DNA of 64,000 nucleotides. Source: Rhodanobacter sp. A1T4 (GTDB lineage Bacteria; Pseudomonadota; Gammaproteobacteria; Xanthomonadales; Rhodanobacteraceae). Positions 17,604 to 25,737 of the stretch are shown here, piece by piece (the stretch's first letter is position 1; every line of letters begins with the position of its first letter). The stretch spans positions 434,001-498,000 of the forward strand of contig NZ_JACHCP010000003.1 in assembly GCF_014207185.1 (NCBI RefSeq), in the 5' to 3' direction. The position numbers and the translations under genes were made by a program. The notes beneath the pieces were generated by a model. That model saw only the letters and a list, made by a program, of their open reading frames with translations. It searched no databases and was not told the origin of the DNA.

Positions 17604-18410
17604 CTAGGCCTCGTCATGACGGCGCCAGGTGCCTGGTGTCAGGCCCGTGTGTGCGCGCACCATTCGGCTCATGTGACTTTGATCCGCGAAGCCGATTTGA
17701 TGGGCAATCGTCGAAAGACTTTCACGCCCGTCTTGCAACAATGTCACGGCCCGCGCGACTTGCAAACGACGCGCATAGGTTCCGACGCTACATCCAAACG
17801 TCCGCCTGAAGGCGCGCGCGACATGCACAGGATGGACATCGGCGACGGCCGCGAGCTGATCCATGGAAGGCACACCGTCCGTATTCGCCTCCAGATAATC
17901 GCGAACCCGCAGCAGCCAGCGGGCGCCACGAACCTCTGCAAGGTGGGCGTGATCTGCGGTCGCAACGAGTTCAAGAACGAGGCTCTCGATCGCCAGCGCA
18001 GACACCGTATCCCGGCGCCTCATTTCGCGGCCAACGCGGGCGCCGAAGATCGCAAGAACGTCGTCCTTCCGGTGCCACGAATCGTCGAAAACCCGCGTCT
18101 CCGGTCTTAATGCGGCGAGACGCGCAGCCTCTATCTCAATCGTCAGGATGCGCGTCTGAACCGCTTCATGACGGTCTGCGTGATGCTCGCCGGCTGGATG
18201 AACAATGACTGTTCCAGGTATGACGTAGCGTTCCTTCCGGCCGAAGGATTCGTGGTAGCCACCTGCCATCACTACACAGACACTGGCGAGTTCATGATCG
18301 TGGCGTTTGATGGTTAGCGACGGCGGATACACGCCGTCATGAACGATGAAGCCATCGATCTTGCGCTGAGCACTCTCAGCAGCGTGTAATGTCCCAGCCT
18401 TCAGAGTCAC
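17604..18410 (-). CDS. AraC family transcriptional regulator
   Basis: A 268-aa regulator. The N-terminal half is a cupin-like ligand-binding domain (PPSLTIKRHDHELASVCVVM, then a VHPAGEHHADRH segment). The C-terminal half has two helix-turn-helix motifs: SMDQLAAVADVHPVHVARAF with the FGCSVGTYARRLQVARAV linker helix, and LSTIAHQIGFADQSHMSRMV. Transcription runs from this gene towards the protease gene, so the two may form an operon. Ligand and targets are unknown. Confidence 0.9.
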   Translation of the reverse strand: MTLKAGTLHAAESAQRKIDGFIVHDGVYPPSLTIKRHDHELASVCVVMAGGYHESFGRKERYVIPGTVIVHPAGEHHADRHEAVQTRILTIEIEAARLAALRPETRVFDDSWHRKDDVLAIFGARVGREMRRRDTVSALAIESLVLELVATADHAHLAEVRGARWLLRVRDYLEANTDGVPSMDQLAAVADVHPVHVARAFRRTFGCSVGTYARRLQVARAVTLLQDGRESLSTIAHQIGFADQSHMSRMVRAHTGLTPGTWRRHDEA

Positions 18411-18723
18411 CCAAGTCGGTCCTATTTTTCACGCTCAGGGCGTTAGATTACCCATGAACAGGACGTTGAAAAACGGCGCCCCTGGTGACTCCGAGCGTAT
18501 CCCTTCGGATTGGTGACGGACAGTCATGACCCTAGCGTAGCCAGCGAAGCGTCGATCCGCTAGAAACTTGTTATTGAAGCAGGAGAGATTCCCGCGTGCT
18601 TTGTAACGTCATGCCACCAGACGGACGGTTTTGCACAGGCATTCCTCGATTATTGAACGAGCCAACTTGTGCCGGAAGCCCGGACCACACATGCTGGTCC
18701 GAGCTTCCGCCAGAGGTGACGGT
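18411..18723 (+). other. Divergent intergenic region
   Basis: About 310 bp between the AraC gene (leftward) and the MAPEG gene (rightward). It must hold both promoters. No convincing promoter hexamers, repeats or small genes stand out. Confidence 0.4.
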
Positions 18724-19380
18724 ATGAACGAGGTAGGCAACCGCAACGACCTGCAGAATCTGCGCGCTCAACGGAAAACGCTGATGCGCGGCCTGCCGAT
18801 CGCCGCACCCATTGCCCTCTTCGTTTGGCTGGCACTGCGTTACGGTCTGTCCCCGCTGCCAGATATGCAGGCATGGCCGGATCGGCTGTGGTTCGCTATA
18901 GGTTGCTGTTGCGTGGCTGTGCTGCTTTGTCTGCTGCTTGGTATCGAAGCAGTCTCCCACGAGCGTCTCGTTACTGCCGCCCTCAATCCGCTGGCGGGTG
19001 CCGAATCGGCGCGCATGAAGGTCAACCTGCGCTATCTACAAAATACAGTGGAACAACTGTTGCTGTTCATTCCAGGGCTGCTGGGGCTGGCGCATTATTG
19101 CGACGACGGTGCATCCATGCGCGCCGTGGCAGCGACCACCGTCGTCTGGATCCTTGCGCGCTTCGTGTTCTGGATCGGCTATCACCAGGGGCCGCTGTTT
19201 CGTACTCCTGGCCTGGTCGGGGTGGTACAGAGCCTGTTGGTATTGCTGTACGTATGCGCACGCTTCGCTGACGATGTGGCTGGCATCGCCGGCGCCGTGT
19301 TCGTGATCGGTCTGTTTGTCGTCGGTGAAATCTATCTGGTCTGGATCAACCGCGAATCATGCGTCGCACGGCTGGATTGA
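18724..19380 (+). CDS. MAPEG family membrane protein
   Basis: A 218-aa protein with four to five hydrophobic helices. The MAPEG signature is seen around residues 95-160: VNLRYLQNTVEQLLLFIPGL after the first helices, then ILARFVFWIGYHQGPLFRTPG, corresponding to the N-x-x-E-N/T-x-x-x-x glutathione-binding region and the R-x-x-Y/F-x-x-x-x-x-x-x-R-x-x-G motif. MAPEG proteins are trimeric membrane glutathione transferases or peroxidases in eukaryotes; bacterial members are mostly uncharacterised. ATG at 18724 has a GAGGTGACGG ribosome site; the upstream ATG at 18631 gives a non-hydrophobic leader and is not preferred. Confidence 0.82.
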   Translation: MNEVGNRNDLQNLRAQRKTLMRGLPIAAPIALFVWLALRYGLSPLPDMQAWPDRLWFAIGCCCVAVLLCLLLGIEAVSHERLVTAALNPLAGAESARMKVNLRYLQNTVEQLLLFIPGLLGLAHYCDDGASMRAVAATTVVWILARFVFWIGYHQGPLFRTPGLVGVVQSLLVLLYVCARFADDVAGIAGAVFVIGLFVVGEIYLVWINRESCVARLD

Positions 19381-19436
19381 ACGGTTCAGCCTGAGACAAA
19401 CGGAAACGCGATACGAATATACGGTTGGTGATCTGC

Positions 19437-19733
19437 ATGGCACGAATTTATCAAACACAGACCATGGGCGAGGCAGATGTGCGCGTCGCCTTGGTCACCG
19501 CACGTGGGCAGGCTGATTTGTGGGTTCACCGGGTCGATAGCTGGGGGCTGGCGCGCGGCGACGCACGCTGGTTTATGACGCCGGCACGTTTCGATGCGAC
19601 CGCATGGGTGTATTTCTGCAGTATCGGCATGGCGCAAGTCCTCGTGTGTTTCGTTGACAGCTACGGTGAGGCCGGCTGGCGTGATCCGGCGCGAGCACGC
19701 AAAGGTCTTTTTTCACGACGCGGGTTTGGGTGA
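19437..19733 (+). CDS. DUF6150 family protein
   Basis: A 98-aa soluble protein matching the DUF6150 pattern: MARIYQTQTMGEADVRVALV at the start, ADLWVHRVDSWGLARGDARW in the middle, and FFCSIGMAQ-type and VCFVDSYGEAGW blocks at the end. The family is common in proteobacteria and has no known function. The last 21 bp overlap tail-to-tail with the SPOR gene on the other strand. Confidence 0.8.
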   Translation: MARIYQTQTMGEADVRVALVTARGQADLWVHRVDSWGLARGDARWFMTPARFDATAWVYFCSIGMAQVLVCFVDSYGEAGWRDPARARKGLFSRRGFG

Positions 19734-20357
19734 CGGCGGCAACTGGATGAGCGGCGTGCTTCGCAAGTCAAGCGCCTCTTGAAGGCGCGGAGCTGCCTGG
19801 AGAGCCGCTGCAGGACTCGCGAATTCTCCAATCGCCAGTACAGTCCATGACGCATTCTGGCTGTCTATCACGGCCACTTTGGTCAGCGGCAGGTCGAGCC
19901 CTTGTGCCTTGAAATGATCTTCGGCGATCGACGCTTCGTCATCCGTTACGAACTGCCCAAGTTGCAGAGCAAAAACCGGCTGCCCCTTGGCGGGCACGGG
20001 AGTAGCCACCGTGGTCTTGACCAGTAATGCGTCCAGTTGCACGGGAGCGGTTGCAGCGATTGCAGGCGTTGTTGGTGTGCTGTCTGGCACGGCTGAGCCT
20101 GTCGCATCAGATGCTTTCGTTGCACACTTGGTATCGTGCGATTGGTTGGATGCCGACGCTGCGCTGGCTGGCTTTGTTACGCATGCGACGTCTGTCGATA
20201 TGACGGATATCGAAGACGTTGTATGCATTAGATCGATCAGATGATTGCCGATGTGCGCAATAGATTGCTGCCAGGCATCCGGTGCCAAGGCGCCGCCAAT
20301 AAATGCGAATACGCCAAAAAGCAGGATAAGCAGCAGAAATCCAAACTTGGCAAACAT
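19713..20357 (-). CDS. Single-span SPOR-domain protein
   Basis: A 214-aa protein from ATG at 20357, which has a GGAGAG ribosome site. One transmembrane helix (about residues 5-25) is followed by a Ser/Thr/Ala-rich, low-complexity periplasmic linker and a C-terminal SPOR-like domain: FALQLGQFVTDDEASIAEDH, then WTVLAIGEFASPAAALQAAP. SPOR domains bind denuded septal peptidoglycan, as in FtsN and DamX, so a cell-envelope or division-linked role is likely. Earlier in-frame starts would place non-hydrophobic residues before the helix. The gene is not linked to known division genes here. Confidence 0.75.
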   Translation of the reverse strand: MFAKFGFLLLILLFGVFAFIGGALAPDAWQQSIAHIGNHLIDLMHTTSSISVISTDVACVTKPASAASASNQSHDTKCATKASDATGSAVPDSTPTTPAIAATAPVQLDALLVKTTVATPVPAKGQPVFALQLGQFVTDDEASIAEDHFKAQGLDLPLTKVAVIDSQNASWTVLAIGEFASPAAALQAAPRLQEALDLRSTPLIQLPPSPKPAS

Positions 20358-20482
20358 GCTTCGAGGCTCTCCACCAGCACTTTTAGTTACGCCAGTGACC
20401 GAATCGTAGGGCGGTCTAGTCGCCTCGACGGCCATGCGTAACTTATGGCGCACTTCGCATGATGTTACACATCGTATAACAA

Positions 20483-20512
20483 GGTATAGGCATATTGGGT
20501 ATAGGCATATTG
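20483..20512. repeat. Perfect 15-bp tandem repeat
   Basis: GGTATAGGCATATTG occurs twice head to tail (20483-20497 and 20498-20512), and a partial GGTATAGCA follows further on (near 20565). It lies in the 305-bp region between the SPOR gene and the sigma-54 activator gene, about 150 bp upstream of the activator's start. It may be a pair of regulator sites or a recent slippage duplication. No other gene-like content is seen in this region. Confidence 0.6.
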
Positions 20513-20662
20513 CGATGGAAGCGCAATGAGGTCTACATTCACAGTCCGGGGGAAGTTAATACAGGTATAGCAGGATGCTTCAGTTGATCCGCCAGGATCG
20601 CGAGTCGCCATCCGCCACGCGTGTGTTGCTGACGTCTCCCTGCACTCTACGGGGGGTTCTTC

Positions 20663-21661
20663 ATGGGCGATATTCTGGAGCTCAACCTGCTTGGTTCTTC
20701 TGCACAGTTTGCGCATGTCATTGCGCAGATCCGCAGAATTGCGAAGTTCGATGTCACGGTACTCATTGGTGGCGAGACCGGAACCGGCAAGGAACTGGCT
20801 GCGCGTGCTGTGCACTACCTCAGCACGCGTGCAACGCAGCCGTTCATTCCGGTGAACTGCGGCGCGCTGGCCGAGTCGCTCGTCGAAAGCGAATTGTTTG
20901 GCCACGAGCGCGGTGCATTCACCGACGCCAAGCAAGCTGCGCCGGGCCTGATCAGCCAAGCCGAAGGGGGCACCCTGTTTCTTGACGAGGTCGATACGCT
21001 GTCGCTGAAGGCCCAGGCGTCGCTGTTGCGCTTTCTGCAGGATCGTAGCTATCGTCGTGTCGGTGGTACGGCGACACGACAAACGGATATACGCCTGATC
21101 GCGGCCAGCAATGCGACTCTCGAAGATCTGGTCAAGTCACGGCACTTTCGCCGGGATCTGCTCTATCGCCTCAAGGTGATGCCGCTGGTCATGCCGCCCT
21201 TGCGCGAGCGCGGTAAAGACGTGGTTGAACTGGCGCAGGCATTTCTCGATCGCTTGAATCGCGACTATCTCGGCCAGACACCAGTCAAGCGTTTCCATCA
21301 GGATTTGACGGACGCGCTCATGCATTACAGCTGGCCGGGCAATATCCGCGAGCTGGAGCATTTCATCCAGCGCGAATATCTGATGTGCGATGGTGAAGTG
21401 ATGCATGCCAACCTTCAGTCGGACACAGGCACAGCGCCGACCGAGCCGGATCGCCATAACGCCGTTTTCAAGAAGGCCAAGGCGATGGTTATTGCGGATT
21501 TCGAGCGCAGCTACGTCATATCGGCCATGTCGCGCGCCAGAGGCAACATTTCGCGGGCGGCGCGTATCGCCGGACAAGACCGTAGCGCCTTCAGTAAGCT
21601 GGTGCACAAGTACAGGGTCGCCCCTGAGGCCGAACAGGAGCAAGATTCGGCCGATCGTTGA
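20663..21661 (+). CDS. Sigma-54-dependent activator without sensor domain
   Basis: A 332-aa bacterial enhancer-binding protein that begins almost directly with the AAA+ domain: Walker A GGETGTGKE (residues 37-45), the L1 loop as GAFTDA (84-89), Walker B GGTLFLDEVD, and an arginine-finger region with FRRDLLYRLKVM. A Fis-type helix-turn-helix closes the protein (SRARGNISRAARIAGQDRSA). The L1 loop normally reads GAFTGA and contacts sigma-54, so the G-to-D change is notable. With no response-regulator or GAF domain, control is likely by expression level or a partner protein. VasH-like activators accompany many type VI clusters; this one probably drives the operon starting at 22339. Confidence 0.9.
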   Translation: MGDILELNLLGSSAQFAHVIAQIRRIAKFDVTVLIGGETGTGKELAARAVHYLSTRATQPFIPVNCGALAESLVESELFGHERGAFTDAKQAAPGLISQAEGGTLFLDEVDTLSLKAQASLLRFLQDRSYRRVGGTATRQTDIRLIAASNATLEDLVKSRHFRRDLLYRLKVMPLVMPPLRERGKDVVELAQAFLDRLNRDYLGQTPVKRFHQDLTDALMHYSWPGNIRELEHFIQREYLMCDGEVMHANLQSDTGTAPTEPDRHNAVFKKAKAMVIADFERSYVISAMSRARGNISRAARIAGQDRSAFSKLVHKYRVAPEAEQEQDSADR

Positions 21662-21683
21662 AGCATTCCAGCGAGGCGCTGTT

Positions 21684-21920
21684 GTGACCGGTTACTCCGT
21701 GCGTGCCGTTGCCGACGCTATCGCGAGCTTTCTTGGCGCGCATCCCGCGTGTGCCGATAGCATTGAAGGTATACAGCAGTGGTGGCTGCGGCCACTAGGC
21801 ATCACGCCGCCCATCGATGTCATCTCGCGCGCGCTTGATTTGCTCGAGATAGAGCAGACCATCGAATCCTTCCATATCGGGCCACGCGTCATCTGGCGTT
21901 TGCGCACATCAGTTGATTGA
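21684..21920 (+). CDS. Small conserved-looking protein between activator and T6SS
   Basis: A 78-aa protein from GTG 21684 with a GAGGCG ribosome site 5 bp upstream, 22 bp after the activator gene's stop. The sequence is a compact alpha/beta pattern (VRAVADAIASFLGAHPACAD, then WWLRPLGITPPIDVISRALD, ending FHIGPRVIWRLR) that resembles a small winged-helix domain, but no family is recognised. Close spacing suggests co-transcription with the activator gene. It might be a regulator partner or an anti-activator; that is inference from position only. Confidence 0.6.
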   Translation: MTGYSVRAVADAIASFLGAHPACADSIEGIQQWWLRPLGITPPIDVISRALDLLEIEQTIESFHIGPRVIWRLRTSVD

Positions 21921-22338
21921 ACACGGCTCGCTGCGATTGAAACCATCCGAGGCATGCGCATAAGAGGCGGTTTTGTGGCTTCTCCTTTCACGTGGGCGGA
22001 TTCGTTGTGCATTGCCACGCGCTGAGTAGTTATTCACACACCGTGAGAAATTCATCACGGTCATGTGGGGTTTCGTATTCGTCCACATCCGCCTGGATGA
22101 GAGCCAATACGGATCAATCGTTTGCAACAACCTCTCCATGCAGGCCATCACTTTTTCGCGCTTAACTGGATGAGTAAAAAATCACCCATGTGGTCTGGCA
22201 TGCATGCATGTGTATGCCCTGCAAAGCGGCTACTACAAGCGATTGTGCGATTGGCACGCCTTTTGAATAAGCCTCGTTGCAACGCGCGCGGCAGCGTTCG
22301 ATCGGATCCTGCAGCCGCAACATCAATGAGGCCCATAC
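21921..22338 (+). other. Leader region of the type VI operon
   Basis: About 420 bp without a gene. It contains a sigma-54-like element (22251-22267) and, about 35 bp before it, a 22-bp imperfect palindrome (22197-22218, GGCAT...ATGCC around repeated ATGC) that could be an activator site. The tssBC start is about 70 bp beyond the promoter element. Confidence 0.5.
22251..22267 (+). promoter_or_regulatory. Sigma-54-like -24/-12 promoter for the T6SS operon
   Basis: TTGGCACGCCTTTTGAA matches the -24 element TTGGCACG perfectly and carries the -12 TTG with correct spacing (GG then 10 bp), but the -12 dinucleotide is GA where GC is normal. Its position ahead of tssBC and the neighbouring sigma-54 activator support it. 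The -12 mismatch lowers confidence. Confidence 0.5.
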
Positions 22339-24699
22339 ATGACAGTCGAAAGCATTCAACAAAAGCTCCTGCGTGTGCGGCCACCACGCGTGCGCATTAC
22401 TTATGACGTTGAAACCGGCAATTCCCCCGAGCAGGTGGAACTGGCCTTTATCGTCGGCATGTTTGCCAACTTGTCGGGTGACCTTGCTTCGAGCGCACTA
22501 CCGGCGCTTAAAGATCGACGTATGCGTGATATTGATAGCGAGTCGTTCGATCTGATCCTTGCCGACAGCACGCCGACGATCAATCTTGGCGCTATCCCCG
22601 ACTTGATCGTCGGTGGCAAGAATCTGGTTGGCACGATGACGTTCCAGTGCCTCGCGGATTTCGAGCCGCTTGCCGTCGTTAACAACGTGCCGAGTCTCAA
22701 ACAGCGCTTTGACGCGAGAGCTGATCTCCGTGCATTGCAGTCCATGGCCGAATGCAACGATTCGCTTGCCGCTGCACTGGACGACACGATTGTCGATGGC
22801 GATGCGACGACTGCATTGAAGGCAGCATTTGCCACCAACGTGGTTGCCAACTGGGTTGCTGCACCCATCACGCCGCCTACGACACCGCCAACGGTACTGA
22901 CCGGTGCGCAAACGCCCACGACGCTGGTGACGCTACTGATGGCGCAAATGGCCGGTAATGCCGATGCAGCGGCTTCCGCCCAACTGGCAGCCACCGCCGC
23001 GCAAACCGCCGCAGACAATGCCAAAGCGTCGGCCGCCGCGGCCACCACAAACTTGACTGCGGCACAAAAGGCTGTGCCCGCCGCGACGGCTGCACTGGCC
23101 ACCGCCAATACCGCCAAAACAAAAGCAAGCGGAGATCAGGCGATTGCGACCGCAAATCAGGGCGTAATAACCGCGCAGGCGGCGCTGGACGATGCCAATA
23201 AAGCGTTACTCGTCGCGCAAGCGCAGTCCGGTGCGGCAGCGACACTGGTTACGACGACAGCACAGGCCGCTCTCGATGCACAAGCGGTATTTCTGGCGAT
23301 CGACCCCTTGTCGAAGGCGCGTCGGCTGGTCGGACGCTATACGAACGAAATCGTCCTGCCTATGGACAGCCAGCAGCTGACCAACGTGGCACTCGGTGCC
23401 AATGGCCTGATCGATGAACGTACTGGCGGTATTGATACACAAATCGGTCAACAGCTCGACGTAATTATGCATGCGCAGAATTTTCAGGCATTGGAAGCGA
23501 CCTGGCGCGGCCTCTCTTATGTCGTATCGCGCAGTGAGACCGGTAACTTGCTCAAGCTTCGTGTGCTCAACGCGAACAAGGATGACTTGCGCAAGGAACT
23601 GGAGAAGGCCGCTGATTTCGATCAGAGCTGCATCTTCAAGATGATCTACGAGGCCGAGTTTGGCACCTACGGTGGTTCGCCGTACAGCTTGCTGCTGGGT
23701 GGCTACGAATTCGACAATTCACCGAACGACATGTCACTGCTGAGCAAAATGACCCAGGTCGCAGCGTCTGCGCACGCTCCGTTCATCGCCGCAGCGGCAC
23801 CGGGTCTGTTCGGTCTGGACGGTTTCGACAAGCTGGCCAAGCCACGTGATCTCAGCCAGTTGTTTGAATCGCCTGAGATGGCCGAGTGGGCCGACTTCCG
23901 TAATAGTGAAGATTCGCGCTACGTCGCGCTCGCGCTGCCGCATGTCTTGCTGCGATTGCCCTATGGCAAGGATTCCCGTCCAGCAGAAGGGGTGAAATAC
24001 GAAGAAACGGTAACCGGCGACAACGGTCCGGACCACAATGCCTTCCTCTGGGGCAATGCGGCCTACGTGATGGCCGAACGCATTACGTATGCCTTCGCGC
24101 TCTATCACTGGACCGCCGCGATTCGCGGTGTGGAAGGTGGCGGTCTGGTCGATGGCTTGCCGATTTATACCTATCGCGACGATGCCAATCTGGTGAACAT
24201 GATCTGCCCGACAGAGGTGTCGATCACCGATCGTCGTGAGAAAGAACTCAACGACCTGGGTTTCATCGCCTTATGCAATTGCAAGGGGACGGGGCAGGCG
24301 GCGTTCTTCGGTGGTCAGACCACCAACTTGCCACGTCAGTACATCAGCGACGAAGCCAACGCGAATGCAAAGCTATCAGGCATGCTGCCCTACATCCTGG
24401 CCGCATCGCGCTTTGCGCATTACATCAAGGTGATTATGCGCAAGAAGATTGGCGCATTTCTTACCCGCGGAAATATCGAGGGATACCTCAACACCTGGAT
24501 CGCCCAATACGTGCTGCTGGACGACAACGCCGCGCAGGAAGTGAAAGCGAGTTATCCGTTGCGCGCTGCGCAGATCACCGTCACCGACGTGCCCGGCTCT
24601 CCAGGTTCATACAAGGCGACGGTATTCATCAAGCCGCATTTTCAGCTCGAGGAGCTGACCACCTCGATTCGCCTCGTGGCGGATTTGCCCGCTGGCTAA
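22339..24699 (+). CDS. tssBC: T6SS contractile sheath: TssB-TssC fusion protein
   Basis: One 786-aa frame holds both sheath subunits, normally two proteins. Residues 1 to about 150 are TssB/VipA-like: PPRVRITYDVETG, then VELAFIVGMFANLSG and RRMRDIDSESFD. Residues about 316-786 are a full-length TssC/VipB: IDPLSKARRLVGRYTNEIVL, LEATWRGLSYVVSRSETG, FGTYGGSPYSLLLGGYEFD, NVPDRREKEL-type region and a C-terminal IKPHFQLEELTTSIRLVADL. In between, about residues 205-312 are almost wholly Ala/Thr/Gln/Lys, predicted to be a long helix or coiled coil. No stop codon or frame break separates the halves. The sheath contracts to drive the Hcp tube; in standard systems TssC's N-terminal helix is what ClpV recognises, and here it is buried in the chain. 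Confidence 0.92.
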   Translation: MTVESIQQKLLRVRPPRVRITYDVETGNSPEQVELAFIVGMFANLSGDLASSALPALKDRRMRDIDSESFDLILADSTPTINLGAIPDLIVGGKNLVGTMTFQCLADFEPLAVVNNVPSLKQRFDARADLRALQSMAECNDSLAAALDDTIVDGDATTALKAAFATNVVANWVAAPITPPTTPPTVLTGAQTPTTLVTLLMAQMAGNADAAASAQLAATAAQTAADNAKASAAAATTNLTAAQKAVPAATAALATANTAKTKASGDQAIATANQGVITAQAALDDANKALLVAQAQSGAAATLVTTTAQAALDAQAVFLAIDPLSKARRLVGRYTNEIVLPMDSQQLTNVALGANGLIDERTGGIDTQIGQQLDVIMHAQNFQALEATWRGLSYVVSRSETGNLLKLRVLNANKDDLRKELEKAADFDQSCIFKMIYEAEFGTYGGSPYSLLLGGYEFDNSPNDMSLLSKMTQVAASAHAPFIAAAAPGLFGLDGFDKLAKPRDLSQLFESPEMAEWADFRNSEDSRYVALALPHVLLRLPYGKDSRPAEGVKYEETVTGDNGPDHNAFLWGNAAYVMAERITYAFALYHWTAAIRGVEGGGLVDGLPIYTYRDDANLVNMICPTEVSITDRREKELNDLGFIALCNCKGTGQAAFFGGQTTNLPRQYISDEANANAKLSGMLPYILAASRFAHYIKVIMRKKIGAFLTRGNIEGYLNTWIAQYVLLDDNAAQEVKASYPLRAAQITVTDVPGSPGSYKATVFIKPHFQLEELTTSIRLVADLPAG

Positions 24700-24747
24700 G
24701 CGTGCTCGGTACACACGCAGGCCTCGGATATCACACCTGGAGCGAAT

Positions 24748-25314
24748 ATGGATCTCATTCTCTTGCAACCCGGCGACGCATCCATCTTTGGTGGCGCGAA
24801 CGGCTGGAAAGGCGGTGGCAGTCTGATCGACAACACCTGGCGCGACAAAGTGCTCAATCTCGGTCAGTGCTTTGAACTGGTATCCGTGCATCAAGGCATG
24901 AAGCAGCAGATCACCACCGACGTAAGCAACTCGGCACGAACCTCCGGACGTCCGATCATCACTGAATTCACCTGTGTGAAATACGTCGACAAGACATCGG
25001 TGAAACTCTACGAATATTGCCTGAGCGCGAAGCCGCTCGGGAAGGGCGACAAGAGTCCATCGAAGATCTACATCGCGCGCAACTCGGGCGAAGACACCGC
25101 CAACATTCTCACGATCGAACTGCGCGACGCGATTATCAGCGAGATTCAGTTCCAGTCCAATCCCGACGATATGCCGACCGAGCAGTTCAAGCTCAACTTT
25201 ACCGAAATACTCTGGACCTACACCGTGCAACAGGCGGATATGGATCCTGCCGGCAATATGCACTCCGGCTGGAGTATCGCGCGCAACCGTCCGATCGGTC
25301 AGTTCACTACGTAA
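24748..25314 (+). CDS. hcp: T6SS tube protein Hcp (TssD)
   Basis: A 188-aa Hcp-family protein. Family features include the middle block FELVSVHQGMKQQITTDVSN, followed by GRPIITEFTCVKYVDKTSVK, SPSKIYIARNSGEDTANIL and LTIELRDAIISEIQFQSN. Hcp hexamers stack to form the inner tube expelled by the sheath and can carry small effectors in the lumen. The start has a GGAGCG ribosome site and lies 48 bp after tssBC. There is no C-terminal effector extension. Confidence 0.95.
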   Translation: MDLILLQPGDASIFGGANGWKGGGSLIDNTWRDKVLNLGQCFELVSVHQGMKQQITTDVSNSARTSGRPIITEFTCVKYVDKTSVKLYEYCLSAKPLGKGDKSPSKIYIARNSGEDTANILTIELRDAIISEIQFQSNPDDMPTEQFKLNFTEILWTYTVQQADMDPAGNMHSGWSIARNRPIGQFTT

Positions 25315-25344
25315 CGGTCAATCAGCGCCGATGGGGAGGTGTGT

Positions 25345-25737
25345 GTGCAATTCCTGATGGAGCGATTGGTCAACCGCACCGACCCTGCGATGGGGCTGGA
25401 GCCACCGTTCGATCTTGCGGCGGCTGTCGCTGAGCAAATCCAGCGCATCGTGGAATGTCGTCCGTTTGCGGGTGGGCGCGGTATGCGCGTTTGCGATTTC
25501 GGGATGCCGAATATCGTCGAGTCCAGCATTGGCATGAACGATCACGAGCGCTATGGCGCGCGACTGGCAGAAGCGATTGCACATTACGAACCGCGCTTGC
25601 AAGACACGCGTTTGGAATGGGTATCGACCGGAAAGCCTTTGCGTCCACGTTATCTCATCGTGCACGGGCACTTGCTACAGAACAGCGGAGCAAGCGTGTT
25701 TCGCTTCGAGCTGCCATGTCCGGACGACGTGACATGA
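25345..25737 (+). CDS. tssE: T6SS baseplate protein TssE (gp25-like)
   Basis: A 130-aa gp25-like baseplate wedge protein. The N-terminus after the start, MERLVNRTDP, is the usual TssE L-L-x-R-L opening. The core continues with GRGMRVCDFGMPNIVESSIG and ends with the beta strand pair (RLEWVSTGKPLRPRYLIVHG, then FRFEL). A GTG at 25339 overlaps the GGGGAGG ribosome site; GTG 25345, five bases downstream of it, is the better start, with ATG 25357 as an alternative. Its stop overlaps tssF (ATGA). Confidence 0.9.
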   Translation: MQFLMERLVNRTDPAMGLEPPFDLAAAVAEQIQRIVECRPFAGGRGMRVCDFGMPNIVESSIGMNDHERYGARLAEAIAHYEPRLQDTRLEWVSTGKPLRPRYLIVHGHLLQNSGASVFRFELPCPDDVT

